From the NCBI GenBank assembly GCA_964036295.1, contig OZ038462.1:32260355-32324354 (forward strand): 64,000 bases of DNA. Direction: 5' to 3'. The stretch is from Plumapathes pennacea. Its lineage: Eukaryota; Cnidaria; Anthozoa; Antipatharia; Myriopathidae. Positions 40,801 through 49,500 of the stretch are shown here, piece after piece. Position 1 is the first letter of the stretch. Every line of letters begins with the position of its first letter. The notes under the pieces are model-generated. The model was not told the origin of the DNA. It saw only the letters and a program-made list of their open reading frames with translations, and made no database searches. The position numbers and the translations under genes are program-made.

Positions 40801-43166
40801 CAAGACTAATCAGCACCGCGAGAAAATGCCATCGCCACTTGCTTGGGCAGATCGCAATCGGCCATTTCTAACAGCAGCGGCGGCACATTACGAGCAATAA
40901 TTGGTAATGCGTTGTTTTTGTTTCTTTTGTAGCTTCCAGAGAACTTTGACCTTGAGGTTGCTCTCACCAAGTACCCGGTGACATACGGGGAGAGCATGAA
41001 CACTGTACTGGTGCAAGAGATGGAACGGTTCAATAAGTTAGTTTTCTTTGATCTGGTTTGTCTCTTTCTGTTCTTTAACTGTGTTTTCCCATGTTCCTAA
41101 TATTTATGTTTTCCGTACAAAGGTTGATGTCGATCATTCGCACCAGTCTTGTCAACCTGCAAAAGGCCATTAAGGGGTTGGTGGTGATGTCGTCTGATCT
41201 AGAAGCCATGGCTGGAAGTCTGCTTGTGGGCAAGGTGTGCCTTTATTGATTATGATATATTAGCCCTTAGTTTTTAGACACTTGGACGTTGTTTTATCAA
41301 AAATTAGGACGCTCCATTCTAGTCCTTATCTGCAGAAGAGGTCGAAGCCTGTCGAATAGGAACGATCATGGATAAAGGCAACCAGACAGACAGACCATCA
41401 TAGTAAAATACTATCGGCCTCTTTCATTTGGATATTTCCACGAAATTTCTTTGCGTCTGTCGTTCACGGTCGACCACCGCGCGCCGCGAAGTTTGCTGGG
41501 TAGAACATCGGAAGAAAATCTCGTTGCTTTGCGTCTCTCGTATAAAGTATTATTTGATGTGTTGTACGAGGATGTTATACTACTTTACGGTGAGTGAAGT
41601 GCAGTGTTTTCGTCTTGTCGTCAGGTTCCTGAGATGTGGATGAAAAGATCATACCCGAGTCTGAAGCCGCTTGGGAGTTACATCAGCGACTTCCTGGCCA
41701 GACTTAAATTCCTTCAGGTGCGTTCTTTGGATAAACTATGACTCTTTTTTGTATTTGTTGTTGTTTTAGTTATTGTCGTTTTTTTTTTATGTTGTTGTTG
41801 TTGTTGTTTGTTTTGGATTCGTGATACTGCTTTACTGCTTGTGAGTTAGAAATGTTTATAACTTTTTTATTTTATTCATTCCAGGAGTGGTACGACAAAG
41901 GCAAACCAGTTGTGTTTTGGATCTCGGGCTTCTTTTTTACACAGGTAAGCAGCTTAGTGTAGTGTATACCCTCGTACTCGGCCCGCGTCTCACAATTCAA
42001 CCATTGTTTTTTTCAGGCTTTCTTAACCGGTGCTAAACAGAACTACGCCAGGAAGTACACAATTCCCATCGATTTGCTCGGCTTTGAGTTTGAAGTAAGT
42101 TGTTGGATCTGCGGATTTTTTCGTGTGATACACAACCCTCAAACATGGTATGCTCTTTTGTCCAGATCGACAACATCTCACACTAACGAGAAAATTTTGT
42201 TCTCCTAGGAAGGTACTTCATTCATAACAGGTTTCTTTCGTTAATATAGAAATCAAACGTAACCTTGAGTTTCAGAAGAGTGGCTGTTTATGTACGTGTA
42301 TGCACTAAGCCGTGTCGGGGTGTTTCTTCGAAGGTTCTGTCAAAAGATAACATGCAAAAACCACCCAAGGATGGCGTGTATGTCAATGGCCTTTTTGTGG
42401 AAGGAGCACGATGGGATAGGAAAAGGTACGTTTTTTGTTTGTTTTGTTTTTTGTTTTTGTTTTTGTTGTTTGTTTGTTTGTTTGTTTGTTTGTTTGTTTG
42501 TTTTCTGCCGTTCTCTGGTTCCGTTTGCCAGTTTGTCTGTATTACAGACAACACAACTGGAGATTTGAATAATGGTATTCGCAAAGTGTAATTGGTATTG
42601 GTATTCGCAAACAAAGTGTAAAGATGCCAAAAGCAAATACGTGTTTACGGGCGTTTACAATCGTTATTTATTAATTCGGATTTTCACGGCTAGAAAATGC
42701 AACCTACAGGCCGGCCACCAGCCTGCGTAGCTGGCACAGCCTCGGTCGCACAAATTATTTTTTCTTTCTGATGGTGTGTTATTTTTTATATAATAGCGTT
42801 TTTGCTTTCTTCTCAACAGAGGTGTCCTTGGCGAATCCCTTCCTAAAATCCTTCATGATTCGATGCCAATAATCTGGATTAAGCCAGGTAACAGATACAG
42901 TTTCTTCTTCTCTTTCTCCAGTTAGTAGTTTTGGCTCGTCCAGGTTATCTCACCTCCAAATATGTTTGTCCGCAGCAAAAATAGCGGACTTCGCCCCCGC
43001 TCAAGTGTACAGGTGTCCCGTGTACAAGACGAGCGAGCGTCGAGGGACCCTGTCCACCACAGGACACTCCACTAATTATGTCATGCCTGTCATGCTGCCG
43101 ACCGACAAACCTGAAAACCACTGGATCAAGCGAGGAGTGGCTTGCCTGTGTCAGCTGGACGACTAA
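178..43166 (+). CDS. DNAH12: Axonemal inner-arm dynein heavy chain, DNAH12-like, 86 exons, 5'-partial
   Basis: Motor subunit of a ciliary/flagellar inner dynein arm; uses ATP to slide outer-doublet microtubules. Joining 86 exons by splice consensus and phase gives a single open frame of 11,592 nt (3,863 residues plus TAA at 43164-43166), with every junction phase agreeing. Visible in order: tail, linker, AAA1 ([12 protein letters not shown]), AAA2 (GDPFSGKTS), AAA3 (GPTGTGKS), AAA4 (GVGGSGRQS), stalk with microtubule-binding domain, AAA5, AAA6 and a long C-terminal domain ending CQLDD. Family members are near 4,000 residues, so perhaps 100-250 N-terminal residues lie upstream; the first exon here begins in mid-protein and no start codon is proposed. 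Assignment to the DNAH3/7/12 group is strong. DNAH12 rather than DNAH7 or DNAH3 rests on remembered motifs in AAA6 and the C-terminus (such as [25 protein letters not shown]) and would need a tree. Exons are listed in the block entries. Confidence 0.93.
1071..1281. repeat. Short inverted repeat in dynein intron 2
   Basis: GCCACTTTCAGGATCATGCGCAG (1071-1093 by position) is mirrored by CTGCGCATGATCCTTAAAGTGGC near 1260-1282. Related text (CTGCGCATGATTGTGAAAG) occurs near 6251, and GCATGATTGTGAAAG-like text near 48804 and 62818, so this is a dispersed family. Confidence 0.45.
3408..3544. mobile_element. Foldback element in dynein intron 6
   Basis: Imperfect palindrome of about 137 bp: TTATTACACGGGAAGG at the left and TTTTCGTGTAATAA at the right, with GAGTGCAATACGGC mirrored by GCCGTATTGCAC. 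No coding capacity. Confidence 0.75.
3763..3949. mobile_element. TIR element in dynein intron 6
   Basis: About 187 bp with inverted ends of about 26 bp (ATATAGACACGAGTGTTTTAC and its near-complement; given here within the length limit as GACACGAGTGTTTTAC / GTAAAACACTCGTGTC). A smaller palindrome, ATATCCTCACTAGTGAGGATAT in full, lies at 3855-3876. Confidence 0.7.
3958..4094. mobile_element. Foldback element in dynein intron 6
   Basis: Ends TTACACGGCGG and CCGCCGTGTAA, arms mirrored around GCGAAGCGCTCG near 4025. Third inverted-repeat element within 700 bp of one intron. Confidence 0.75.
5202..6314 (+). other. Dynein intron 9 with several repeat remnants
   Basis: Contains a GTTTT-rich microsatellite (about 5265-5312), a stretch from 5316 resembling 1205-1255, a single pogo-like end near 5565-5637 (minus strand CAGTATAACCTCTC), and at about 5760-6230 a CA-rich segment ending GTCGAAACGTCAGTCACC. 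The last may be the 3' remnant of a retroelement; this is a weak recollection of similar coral and Hydra repeats. No gene. Confidence 0.35.
6508..6540 (+). repeat. Poly-C tract
   Basis: 25 C residues, one T and 7 C, in dynein intron 10. Length in the assembly may be unreliable. Confidence 0.9.
6841..6943. mobile_element. Foldback element, left part of a composite
   Basis: Arms CAATTATTCGCC and GGCGAATAATTG with long inner complementarity (GGTGAATAGCGGTGG and CCACCGCTATTCACC). It abuts the TIR element at 6947-7142. A collapsed piece accompanies the second TIR copy at 18744-18781. Partial copies lie at about 49212-49270 and 63541-63600. Confidence 0.7.
6947..7142. mobile_element. TIR element (MITE) in dynein intron 10
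   Basis: 196 bp with 18-bp inverted ends TAGTATATACCACACAAG / CTTGTGTGGTATATACTA. The same element is present inverted at 18548-18743, matching over its whole length with few differences. No coding capacity. Confidence 0.88.
8323..15008 (+). CDS. DNAH12: Dynein exons 14-25: linker domain
   Basis: Exons at 8323-8496, 9108-9293, 9655-9840, 10335-10535, 11160-11354, 11830-11951, 12083-12245, 12931-13050, 13564-13614, 13737-13841, 14570-14690 and 14879-15008 give residues 565-1148. The linker is the mechanical element that swings across the AAA ring. Recognisable landmarks are NPGIRTRHW (exon 16), [15 protein letters not shown] (exon 18), [14 protein letters not shown] (exons 19-20), the short exon 22 ending DWVVSWPGQ, and QLRYYWE (exon 25), all at the order and spacing usual for axonemal heavy chains. 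Exon 22 is only 51 nt. Confidence 0.92.
8596..8631 (+). repeat. Possible Helitron-like 3' end fragment
   Basis: GGCGAGGGGATATCTGCG, a small hairpin (CGAA/TTCG) and CGTATTTCTAG resemble the 3' end of the elements at 48901-52224. The next host base is C, not T, and no 5' end was found nearby. Confidence 0.4.
9462..9486 (+). repeat. TA microsatellite
   Basis: About 12 TA units in dynein intron 15. Confidence 0.9.
15440..18280 (+). CDS. DNAH12: Dynein exons 26-31: AAA1, main ATPase site
   Basis: Exons at 15440-15557, 15664-15741, 16061-16153, 17010-17156, 17654-17791 and 18029-18280 give residues 1149-1424. Walker A GPAGTGKT lies near residue 1177 and is followed by ETTKDLAKA. Walker B reads CFDEFNRI with the catalytic Glu. 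[14 protein letters not shown] is the sensor-I region. All expected catalytic residues of the force-generating site are present, so the motor should be active. The exon-31 segment ([24 protein letters not shown]) runs towards AAA2 and is very conserved in this family. Confidence 0.96.
16301..16506. mobile_element. Element with long inverted ends in dynein intron 28
   Basis: About 206 bp. Arms of about 65 nt (16301-16364 and 16443-16506) are imperfect complements: GACTCGCAGGGCCTGGGGAT pairs with TCCCTGAGCCCTGCGAGTC. No coding capacity; likely a MITE. Confidence 0.7.
18301..18540 (-). mobile_element. tRNA-derived SINE
   Basis: The minus strand starts with a tRNA-like region (about 18535 to 18437) holding box A (TGGCCGAGCGGT, 18515-18526) and box B (GGGTTTGATCC, about 18453-18463). 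A unique body follows, then a TTTAG repeat tail (18301-18332). Box A resembles a Leu/Ser-type tRNA. It is not a functional tRNA gene: the arms do not fold cleanly and a body and tail follow. Confidence 0.7.
18548..18743. mobile_element. TIR element (MITE), inverted second copy, in dynein intron 31
   Basis: Reverse-complement copy of 6947-7142, again beginning TAGTATATACC and ending GGTATATACTA, followed by AAAACAATTATTCGCC from the adjoining foldback. Shared flanking sequence shows the two parts moved or are amplified together. Confidence 0.88.
18933..21472 (+). CDS. DNAH12: Dynein exons 32-38: AAA2
   Basis: Exons at 18933-19018, 19322-19511, 19901-20041, 20176-20259, 20619-20804, 20947-21066 and 21284-21472 give residues 1425-1756. 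Walker [10 protein letters not shown] is near residue 1458. The Walker B-like strand is WVIFDGPID, then [19 protein letters not shown] and the arginine-finger region [14 protein letters not shown]2 in dyneins binds nucleotide in a mostly structural role. The stretch [15 protein letters not shown] with [10 protein letters not shown] is typical of axonemal heavy chains. Confidence 0.95.
21795..25429 (+). CDS. DNAH12: Dynein exons 39-47: AAA3, regulatory nucleotide site
   Basis: Exons at 21795-22082, 22290-22354, 22844-23138, 23633-23695, 23785-23927, 24529-24603, 24744-24825, 25162-25218 and 25308-25429 give residues 1757-2152. Walker A GPTGTGKS lies near residue 1812, Walker B is IFVDDLNMP, and [12 protein letters not shown] is the AAA3 arginine-finger region. 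In dyneins AAA3 gates motor cycling. Exon 40 is a short 65-nt exon ending in phase 2 and exon 46 is 57 nt. The exon 47-48 junction joins LVIFR to YVLEHLVRI, leading into AAA4. Confidence 0.94.
23969..23998 (+). repeat. Poly-T tract
   Basis: About 30 T in dynein intron 43. Similar T runs lie near 13683-13704, 19617-19641, 32463-32489, 45431-45459 and 46567-46598. Confidence 0.9.
25837..28537 (+). CDS. DNAH12: Dynein exons 48-52: AAA4 and approach to the stalk
   Basis: Exons at 25837-26029, 26503-26664, 26838-27038, 27740-27873 and 28438-28537 give residues 2153-2416. The AAA4 Walker A is GVGGSGRQS near residue 2177, with Arg in place of the usual Lys; this form is normal in the family. VFLLTDTQI takes the Walker B position, and [20 protein letters not shown] follows as in other axonemal chains. 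Exon 52 ends at GACGAG (28537) and is followed by a GC donor (gcaaga). The next exon resumes in frame with VMKNKRRYE. Confidence 0.93.
28048..28321. mobile_element. MITE with about 30-bp TIRs and internal poly-C
   Basis: Ends CTACAATCAGTGACAAAAG and CTTTTGTCACTGATTGTAG in inverted form (one extra base in the right arm), each followed inward by the TTGGGACACT motif. A run of about 22 C lies inside at 28130-28151. Probable Tc1/mariner-type non-autonomous element. Confidence 0.75.
28656..28812. mobile_element. Pogo/Tigger-like MITE
   Basis: Ends CAGTCGAACCCCGCTATTTC and GAAGTAGCGAGGTTCGACTG, with inner TTCGAAATAACGG-type repeats, as in pogo/Tigger-type elements. TA follows on the right. No clear TA on the left. 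It lies in the GC-AG intron 52. Confidence 0.7.
29047..32264 (+). CDS. DNAH12: Dynein exons 53-59: stalk coiled coil and microtubule-binding domain
   Basis: Exons at 29047-29109, 29320-29400, 29580-29756, 30283-30504, 30654-30794, 31051-31221 and 32046-32264 give residues 2417-2774. Exons 53-55 are the ascending helix (CC1), rich in Glu, Lys and Ala heptads. Exons 56-57 hold the microtubule-binding tip, with the [13 protein letters not shown] core and [16 protein letters not shown]. Exon 58 is the descending helix (CC2), starting [15 protein letters not shown]. Exon 59 ([14 protein letters not shown]) leads to AAA5. Exon 59 ends at 32264 before a GT donor. Confidence 0.94.
30081..30200. mobile_element. 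Foldback element in dynein intron 55
   Basis: Near-palindrome of 120 bp: GGCCCAGGTCAAA at the left and TTTGACCCGGGCC at the right, with GCCGAACTCAATGCAAAT mirrored by ATTTGCATTGAGTTCGGC. Confidence 0.78.
31242..31380. mobile_element. Foldback element in dynein intron 58
   Basis: Arms TCATGGAAAGTGC and GCACTTTCCATGA, with TACGGTTTTTATTCAC mirrored by GTGAATAAAAACCGTA. About 139 bp. Confidence 0.78.
31391..31600. mobile_element. TIR element in dynein intron 58
   Basis: About 210 bp with inverted ends TATTATATACATACTGAGAC and GTCTCAGTATGTATATAATA. It sits 10 bp beyond the foldback at 31242-31380, the same foldback-plus-TIR arrangement as 6841-7142. Confidence 0.75.
32497..36903 (+). CDS. DNAH12: Dynein exons 60-70: AAA5 and following region
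   Basis: Exons at 32497-32642, 33155-33227, 33436-33577, 33664-33856, 34170-34329, 34407-34439, 35112-35284, 35618-35758, 35883-35952, 36450-36538 and 36759-36903 give residues 2775-3229. Landmarks are [91 protein letters not shown] and [23 protein letters not shown]5 has no nucleotide-binding P-loop, as usual. Exon 65 is only 33 nt ([11 protein letters not shown]). Exon 68 ends at AAG (35952) before a GC donor (gcgagt). Confidence 0.93.
34465..34760 (+). mobile_element. tRNA-derived SINE
   Basis: Starts with a tRNA-like region with box A (TGGCCGAGTGAG, about 34472) and box B (GGTTCTATTCC, 34520-34530), followed by a non-tRNA body. The 3' limit is uncertain. It differs in body from the SINE at 18301-18540. 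It lies in dynein intron 65. Confidence 0.55.
35360..35460. repeat. Intronic repeat shared with 37531-37626
   Basis: Shares GGCCAATCAAGAGCAAAAGC and flanking bases with intron 72 (37531-37626), and looser similarity with 40806-40880. Dispersed non-coding repeat; family not known. Confidence 0.55.
36062..36300 (+). repeat. Tandem repeat of about 98 bp, 2.3 units
   Basis: Units beginning GCATGGAGTC start near 36078 and 36177, with a partial third unit at about 36276. Each contains TTTACATTGATTTTATA and GGGCGAAGAAATGATAGAAA. It lies in the GC-AG intron 68. Confidence 0.8.
37117..39715 (+). CDS. DNAH12: Dynein exons 71-77: AAA6
   Basis: Exons at 37117-37267, 37409-37482, 37961-38140, 38382-38522, 39015-39152, 39393-39490 and 39580-39715 give residues 3230-3535. 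Landmarks are [68 protein letters not shown] and [13 protein letters not shown]. The last motif is normally followed by Trp-Asp-Arg; here the codon is AAC (Asn) at 39484-39486. Exon 73 ends at CCCAAG (38140) before a GC donor (gcgagt). The intron before exon 73 carries a long TTTA microsatellite close to the acceptor. Confidence 0.93.
37821..37947 (+). repeat. TTTA microsatellite next to exon 73
   Basis: About 127 bp of (TTTA)n with C and G variants, ending 13 nt before the exon-73 start at 37961. It effectively forms the pyrimidine-rich and branch region of this acceptor. Confidence 0.93.
38818..38865 (+). repeat. G-rich tract in dynein intron 74
   Basis: Several G runs (one of 9, then 5, 5 and 4) separated by A or T, on the transcribed RNA sense strand. 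It could form a G-quadruplex in pre-mRNA. Confidence 0.7.
40352..43166 (+). CDS. DNAH12: Dynein exons 78-86: C-terminal domain and stop
   Basis: Exons at 40352-40540, 40933-41036, 41123-41234, 41625-41717, 41885-41944, 42017-42094, 42334-42425, 42830-42897 and 42976-43166 give residues 3536-3863. Landmarks are [116 protein letters not shown] and [15 protein letters not shown]. The long C-terminal domain is typical of axonemal rather than fungal cytoplasmic chains. [10 protein letters not shown] loop in exon 78 is low-complexity. This block, except exon 79 and most of exon 80, is present again, decayed, at 55250-58108. Confidence 0.94.
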
Positions 43167-45427
43167 ACTAACAAAACCAGGCAGAATATTGTATTTAGAA
43201 TGTCCTTTGTACATAGCCAGAAAAATGTAGTCCTTCTTGTCGTCTCCAAAAATATTTCTGTTTGCGGCGTTTCACACCAACACCCACTAATGTGTATGTG
43301 TATATATAATATTGATGTAGTGTGATGGTGTCTTGTAAGTTTTTTTAGTGAAATGTTAAAGGAACTTCTATTATTGAGGACTTGAAATCCTTGCATTTTT
43401 AGCTCGCGAATTCCACTTTGTGGGATTTGCGAGGTATAGTAATCACTTTCCTTCCCTACTTCCCTACTTCCCTACTTCCCTGCTTCCCTCTTCCCTCTGT
43501 TGTCAACAATGGATTTCCAAATAAAGCAGTTGCGGTTTTCCAAATTTGGGCATGATGAAGGTCGCGCAACAGGGTGTGTCGAACAACGCAGTTTAAAAGC
43601 AAGATGTTGTCGTAGTTGTTGCGACCATCTTTTTGTTCGGAACGTGTTCTCATTTTGAAGGTTTGTCATGCGTTCGAAGTTTGTTTGGCCATTGAGCTTG
43701 GTTGTGTTTCACTCTACTGTGTTTTGCGTTGTTATTGTGACATTTTGGCGCGGTGCCATGAAGGTCAAACAATCAGTGGCACCGATGGCGTTAATATATC
43801 GCAAACAAATCTGAAGCCGTTGGTTTAGTATCCGCCAAAATTTCTGTAGTGACAGTAAATATGGCTTAGAAGATACTAGGCCGAAAAGATATTTAATCTC
43901 GGCCAAAAATATCCATTTCCGGTGAATGTTTACAAGTTCATACAGTATGCAAATTATCAGGTGTTTCAATTCTTGGTTTGCATGTCACGTCATAAAAAGC
44001 CATCTCAAAAGTAACGTATCCTATAAGTCTAATACACTGATATGTTCAGGACTATCATGCCTTAAGACTTAAAGCAAAATTCTGAGTCGATACAAAATAT
44101 CTATCGGGAGCTATGGACGTTTGAATACCGTGACAACAAAGCCGTGTACACGCGCGCGGCCGACTAAAATCGGTCCTTCACGCAACATTTTAAAATTAGC
44201 ACTGCGAAAGATGTGAAGTAACTAAACATCAAGCTGAGTCACAGATCAACTTCATTTTGTGTTCCGAGTTCGACTAACATGGCGGCCGCATACAAACTCT
44301 TATCAAATCTCCAAAAAACAAATTGCCCCTGCTTCGCCAAAATGAAGCCTAGACAATCCAAAATTGGCATCTGGACTATTTCAGGCATGCTATTTTTAGT
44401 TCTAGAGTCAAAAAGGTACAATCTGTTATTTTGAAGGGTGCTGCGATCGCGTGACCCGTGAAAACCGCGTCGATAAATCTTTTCTCTCAATTATTATATA
44501 ACACTTTTTTAAGCCCGCGTTCACCACGAAGTGGTGAATTGAGCCAGTTCTATTAAATAGCTACTTCCGCAAAATGAAGTCCTTTTACAAATTCGCAAGC
44601 TTACAGCTGCCTTGCTGCTTTGATAAAAGCTTAATCTAAACTCTCCTGTGTTTGAAATAACTTTGCCTTCGAGTGTTCCTAGTGGTGTATTTTATTTGGA
44701 CCAGTAAGAGAACCACGGAGAATTTGGCTGGGAAGAAAAATTAAGTAATCCAAACAAGAGTACGTTACAAAACATACACACACACACAACCTTGATTGGT
44801 GACACGAGACAACTACATTATTTATTTCGAAATTTTCAAATTCTGTCTCAATCGACTGTGTAAAGCCAATGGTCTTTATTTTCAGTGCAACCTTGGCCTC
44901 ACTGGAGTCTGAGCACTGGGTTCTACGTGTCCTAGGTAGCATCTTGTTTCAGTAGCTATATGCATCAAATGAAAGCGGTTGTGGTTTTTCTACGTGTTCT
45001 TCCCACTTCCATCGTGCTATTTGAAAAGGAAAATCGTTAGTGATATTTCAAAAATAGATAAAAACTGAAATAAGGCTGTCTGAAGAGAATGTAGTCGTGC
45101 AGTGTTACCAAAACACAGGTTTTTGTTTTGAAAAATCACAATGGCTCAGTCGGCTTTAGAAAGTTTTTAGGCCGTTCAAATCACCTGTTTATTCAAAGGA
45201 ACCTTGCCAAATGTAATGCCAGAAGTTTTGAAAGCAAAAATTACATTCTTGAGTGCTCATAGAACAGCGTGACGGTTTTCCCGCGTGCCGAACTTTATGG
45301 CGACGATTCACCCACACTCAGTACCGGGTTTTGGTTAAAATCGCTCCTGGTTGTCAAGCAATAAGTATGCACATTAAAATGGCATAATTTCTTTTCAGGA
45401 CTTTCTTTTTCTTTTTCTTTTTCTTTT

Positions 45428-45458
<31 letters not shown>

Positions 45459-46081
45459 CAGTGCATTTCAATTCAGATCGAAAATGTTTTGCTCACACCC
45501 AAATAACTCCTACTAGCGAAATGGGAATGGGAACAATTTTTGAAGGAAATCGATTCACCAAATACAACAAGTTTTGTCGCGTGAAAACGTGGACAGGTGC
45601 TGGGATTCAAGTTTGGTGTGGCAAGTATCCTGCTGAGCAAATAACACTTCTTGTTTTTAACAGTGTCCGAAAAGGAGTCAATCGTAAACTAATTTTAAAC
45701 GGCTGCAAAGTAAACAAAACTCGAGGTCTAAACTGGGCCTGTCGTATTCACTACTTGCGTGAGTTTGTCTGTCGCTTTGCGTGCTAAAAGCGTCGACAAG
45801 AAAAAGCTACTTGATTGGACAGGTTACCTAGAAAATTGCAATGACAGTTGCAAAAAGTTCATAAATTATTTAAAGTAAGCAAAAGCATTTAATAATTGGC
45901 AAAACCGTCAAATTCTTAAAACTTGTGTATTTTTTTCGCGGATTGATTACATAGCTACTCGAAGCTTTTTAGAAAAGATAATCATCATATTCTTTTCTCA
46001 AGCAAAATTTTGAAAACATTTTACAAATCAAAGCAGAATTTAAAAAGAACCTTGAAGATATCCCTGGCTATGACTGGAGTG
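43167..46081. other. Intergenic region between dynein and secreted TLDc gene A
   Basis: No convincing gene. The first part is the dynein 3' flank, including a CCCTACTT-type minisatellite at about 43450-43495. Bases of about 43398-44625 are absent from the second copy, where the homologue passes directly from 58370 to 58375. The rest is shared with 58375-60064. A TTTTTC microsatellite and a T-run lie at about 45405-45459. A 108-codon frame at 45461-45787 starts with GTG and is broken in the second copy, so it is not called. Confidence 0.5.
43520..43525 (+). promoter_or_regulatory. Candidate poly(A) signal AATAAA after the dynein gene
   Basis: AATAAA occurs about 355 nt after the dynein stop codon. 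It is a candidate only. The decayed copy has an AATAAA much nearer its stop-equivalent (about 58327), in a stretch deleted from this copy. Confidence 0.25.
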
Positions 46082-46563
46082 ATGAGAGGTTTCTTGGTCT
46101 TCGCCTGCATTTTTGCAATACACTTCTTTTCCGAACAACAAGTTTTGTGCTCGCAAGAACTGGCAAGAAGTGCTGGGCTCTCCTACGGTAACTTCGTTAA
46201 GCATTTGTTTCACCATCTCAACGTCAGCCAAGTTGGATCAAGTTTGGTGAACGACATGATGGACTGCGCCATCGCTTGCCTTCGCGTTGTGACTTGCTTT
46301 TCATACAACGTGGCGGCACAGCCTGACATCGAGAATCGTATTCTTTGTGAACTACTTGCTTCTGACAAGTACAACTTCTCTGAGAAGTTTCAAGCAAATC
46401 CACACTTCCATCACTATGCCATTCACGTAAGTTTCGCCGGCACTGTTTCTAACAAAATTGTTGCGATGTGTTCGACATGCTTTCAATATATGAACTGATT
46501 TGTTTTGCTTATATTCCCAAATGCTACTTATATCGAACAAAAACAGGTTATCATCGGCAAGAA

Positions 46564-46595
<32 letters not shown>

Positions 46596-49500
46596 TTTAA
46601 TCCTTTGAAACCTGTTTTTGTAGAACAAGTGCTCAGAGGGACCCTGTGTGAATGGGGGCAAATGCATCGCTCTCTACTCTCACGGTGACTTCAAGTGCAA
46701 ATGTCTTTTTGGATTTAAGGGAAAGAAATGCGAAAAAGGTGAGTTGAAGCCGAACATAGTATGTGCAAGGCCACGTCCACATTAGTTAGGATTTTTTTGA
46801 AAACGCGTTCTATTTCCCGTTTTGGCCTTCCGTCCACACATGATGGCATTTTGGTCACAAAAACCCCACTTTTTAAAAAAATGCTCTCCAAAGTAGATTG
46901 TTTTGAAAACGCAATTTTATCTAACGTCACGTTTCTTTGTATTTACTCATTTGGTGCTCACGCGAAATTGTGTCTGAAAACCCTATGGAGCCACCTTAAC
47001 ATAAATATTCTTGATACTGTCAATAAACAATCTTAAATTCGCCCAATTGTGAATTATGCCGTGACCGTTTGCTTATCACGGTAAATTCTACACGGCAGCC
47101 AATTGGAGATTTAATGTGCTTTACAATTTTCGTCCAGTCAGCAGTAATCTCAACAAGAATTGGGAAATCTATTAGTACTGATAAATAAAATTCGGGAAAG
47201 CGTTTTCCAAATTTCCAGTTAACGCGTCTTTGAAATGAGTTGTGAATAAGTTTTCCTCTTTTGATATCGATGATGGGCTTTTACACTTGACATCAAGATA
47301 AATAAATTAAGAGATTGCTTGACACTGAAAAGTGCGAATGGTCATCATAATTGTACCAAACCCACTTTTTCACTAAATCCATATGTAAGTGGGTTTAGCG
47401 CTATTAACGTGCATCGAAAACGAGCAGTTAAAGAAACCCTCTCACCGTAGATGCTTTGCGCGCCCATGTTTATGCTCAACTTTCCTGAGGCGCCCACGTT
47501 ATGACTGATTGATCTGAATGTCGCTACTTGCCGTAGTCAATACACTTTCTGGAATATGTGCTGGGTTATTTCGCGATAAAACGTGAAAAACAAGAGAATC
47601 CGCCATTTTCGTATTATACGAAAATGGCCGCCGTCAGTCACTGAGCGCGCAAAGCATCTACGGTGAGAGGGTCTCTTTAAAATACAAATCTTTCCACACT
47701 GCGCTGTAAATGGATAAATTCACTTTTTTTTCTCGAATGTTTAAATAATTTTTAATTAAAAATGTTTAAAATGCTTAAATGCTTAATTAGTATGGGTAAT
47801 CGCATGATTTCGAGTGCAATTTGGAATAAATTAGCACGAGTAAATTTTTCAAAGACCACAAAATTGCACGAGCGCCGCGCGAGTGCAATTTGTGGTCTTT
47901 GAAAAATTTACGAGTGCTTATTTATTCCAAAATTGCACGAGAAATCATGTGATTACTTGTTAATAACATGCATACAATAATTTACTTCGCGCAATTTTTT
48001 TCAATTTCGTTACAATTCACAAGTGTCTCTCAAGAACTTTGTTTTCTCGTAAACAGAATCGGAATCGTCCTGAGGAATGAAAACACGCCCTTTTGTTTTG
48101 TTTGGCTTCGCAAATACGCGCGCCAGCTGTCGGCAATTTTTAATTTCAAATTTCTGCACTCATAATTTCACATTTCTGCACTGTTAATTTCACATTTTTG
48201 CACTGTTTGGGTTAAATTGACGTGCGCTCAGCCAATCAGAATGCAGAAATTATTGTATGCATGTTATTAGTATAGGTAATTGCATGATTTCGAGTGCAAT
48301 TTGGAATAAATTAGCACGAGTAAATTTTCAAAGACCACAAAATTGCACGAGCAGCTTGAGGTCTTTGAAAATTTTAATAGTGCTCATTTATTCCAAAATT
48401 GCACGAGAAATCATTGATTACTTGTTTTAACATTAAAATAACATGCATGCAATTATTTTCATGCATGTTATTAGTATTAGGTAATCGCATGATTTCGAGT
48501 GCAATTTGGAATAAATTAGCACGAGTAAATTTTTCAAAGACCACAAAAGCATATTCATCACAGTCTTGACAACATTTCATTTCAAACAAAGAACACACAG
48601 GCCACATGCACTGTAATGATGCTGTCCCGTTCAGGGTAGCCAATCATATTACAGACTTGTACTATGCCACCCGCTGACATTCAGAGATACATTTGTTTCT
48701 ACATAATTGCATTCTAACCAAAGAAGAAGCTAGTTTTCCACTCTGCCCGCCAAGTTTCATCGTCAGGTAGCCCGCCAGAATATCTCAGCCACGCGAACTG
48801 TCCATGATTGTGAAAGTGGCTTATAGTGTGAAGTGCCTATAGTATCAAATATTTCATCATTAAAATCTGTTCAAGTAAACAGTTGACCAGCATATGATTA
48901 TCCCCGAGCGAAGCGAGGGAAATAATCACAACGCTAATGCAGTAGTATCGCCTCATTCGGAGACGCCAAGCGTGTCGCCATCTCGAAATTTAATGTTCGT
49001 TTGTCAGTCAGTCTGGCGTACGACTTTTTAGGCCAGGTGGCTAAGGCAATGACGTATAAGCAATGACGTAATAATTATCGATTAGCGTCTCCGCCAGTGG
49101 TTTTACTGACCAGTGGTTAATTTTACTGACAACAATTGTGGAGTACCAAAGTAAAAGTCCCATCAATGGCAGAGCGAGGGGGTATCTGCGATTATCGTAT
49201 TTCTAGTTTAACAATTATATTCGCCGAAGTAGAGTTGAAGAGTGGTGCATTTTTACCGAGCCGCATTATTCATCAAGCTAGAGACCAAGTTTGAGGCCTG
49301 AGAAATATACTACTAGAAATACTACTAGAAATACGATAATCGCAGATACCCCCTCACTCTGCCATTGATGGGACTTTTACTTTTGGTAACTCCCAATAAG
49401 AGTAGCCTTTGTTTTACCGAAATGTTGACTCAATCTTTTCTTCGAACTCAAGTGCTACACGCAAAGGAAGGAGAAAAAGAATGGTGTGTGTTATACTTTT

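Noticed and set aside
42265..42333. Upstream extension of dynein exon 84 (frame [10 protein letters not shown]...)
   Set aside because: The conserved protein resumes at VLSKDN after the AAG acceptor at 42333; the extension does not fit the phase from exon 83 and resembles no family member.
42288..42636. Minus-strand frames rich in Gln/Lys/Asn opposite 42440-42500
   Set aside because: Products of a TTTG microsatellite read in reverse; shadows of a dynein intron.
45461..45787. 108-codon frame upstream of secreted gene A with several Cys
   Set aside because: No ATG at its start, no recognised domain, and the matching sequence in the second copy (about 59140-59790) is broken by indels and replaced sequence.
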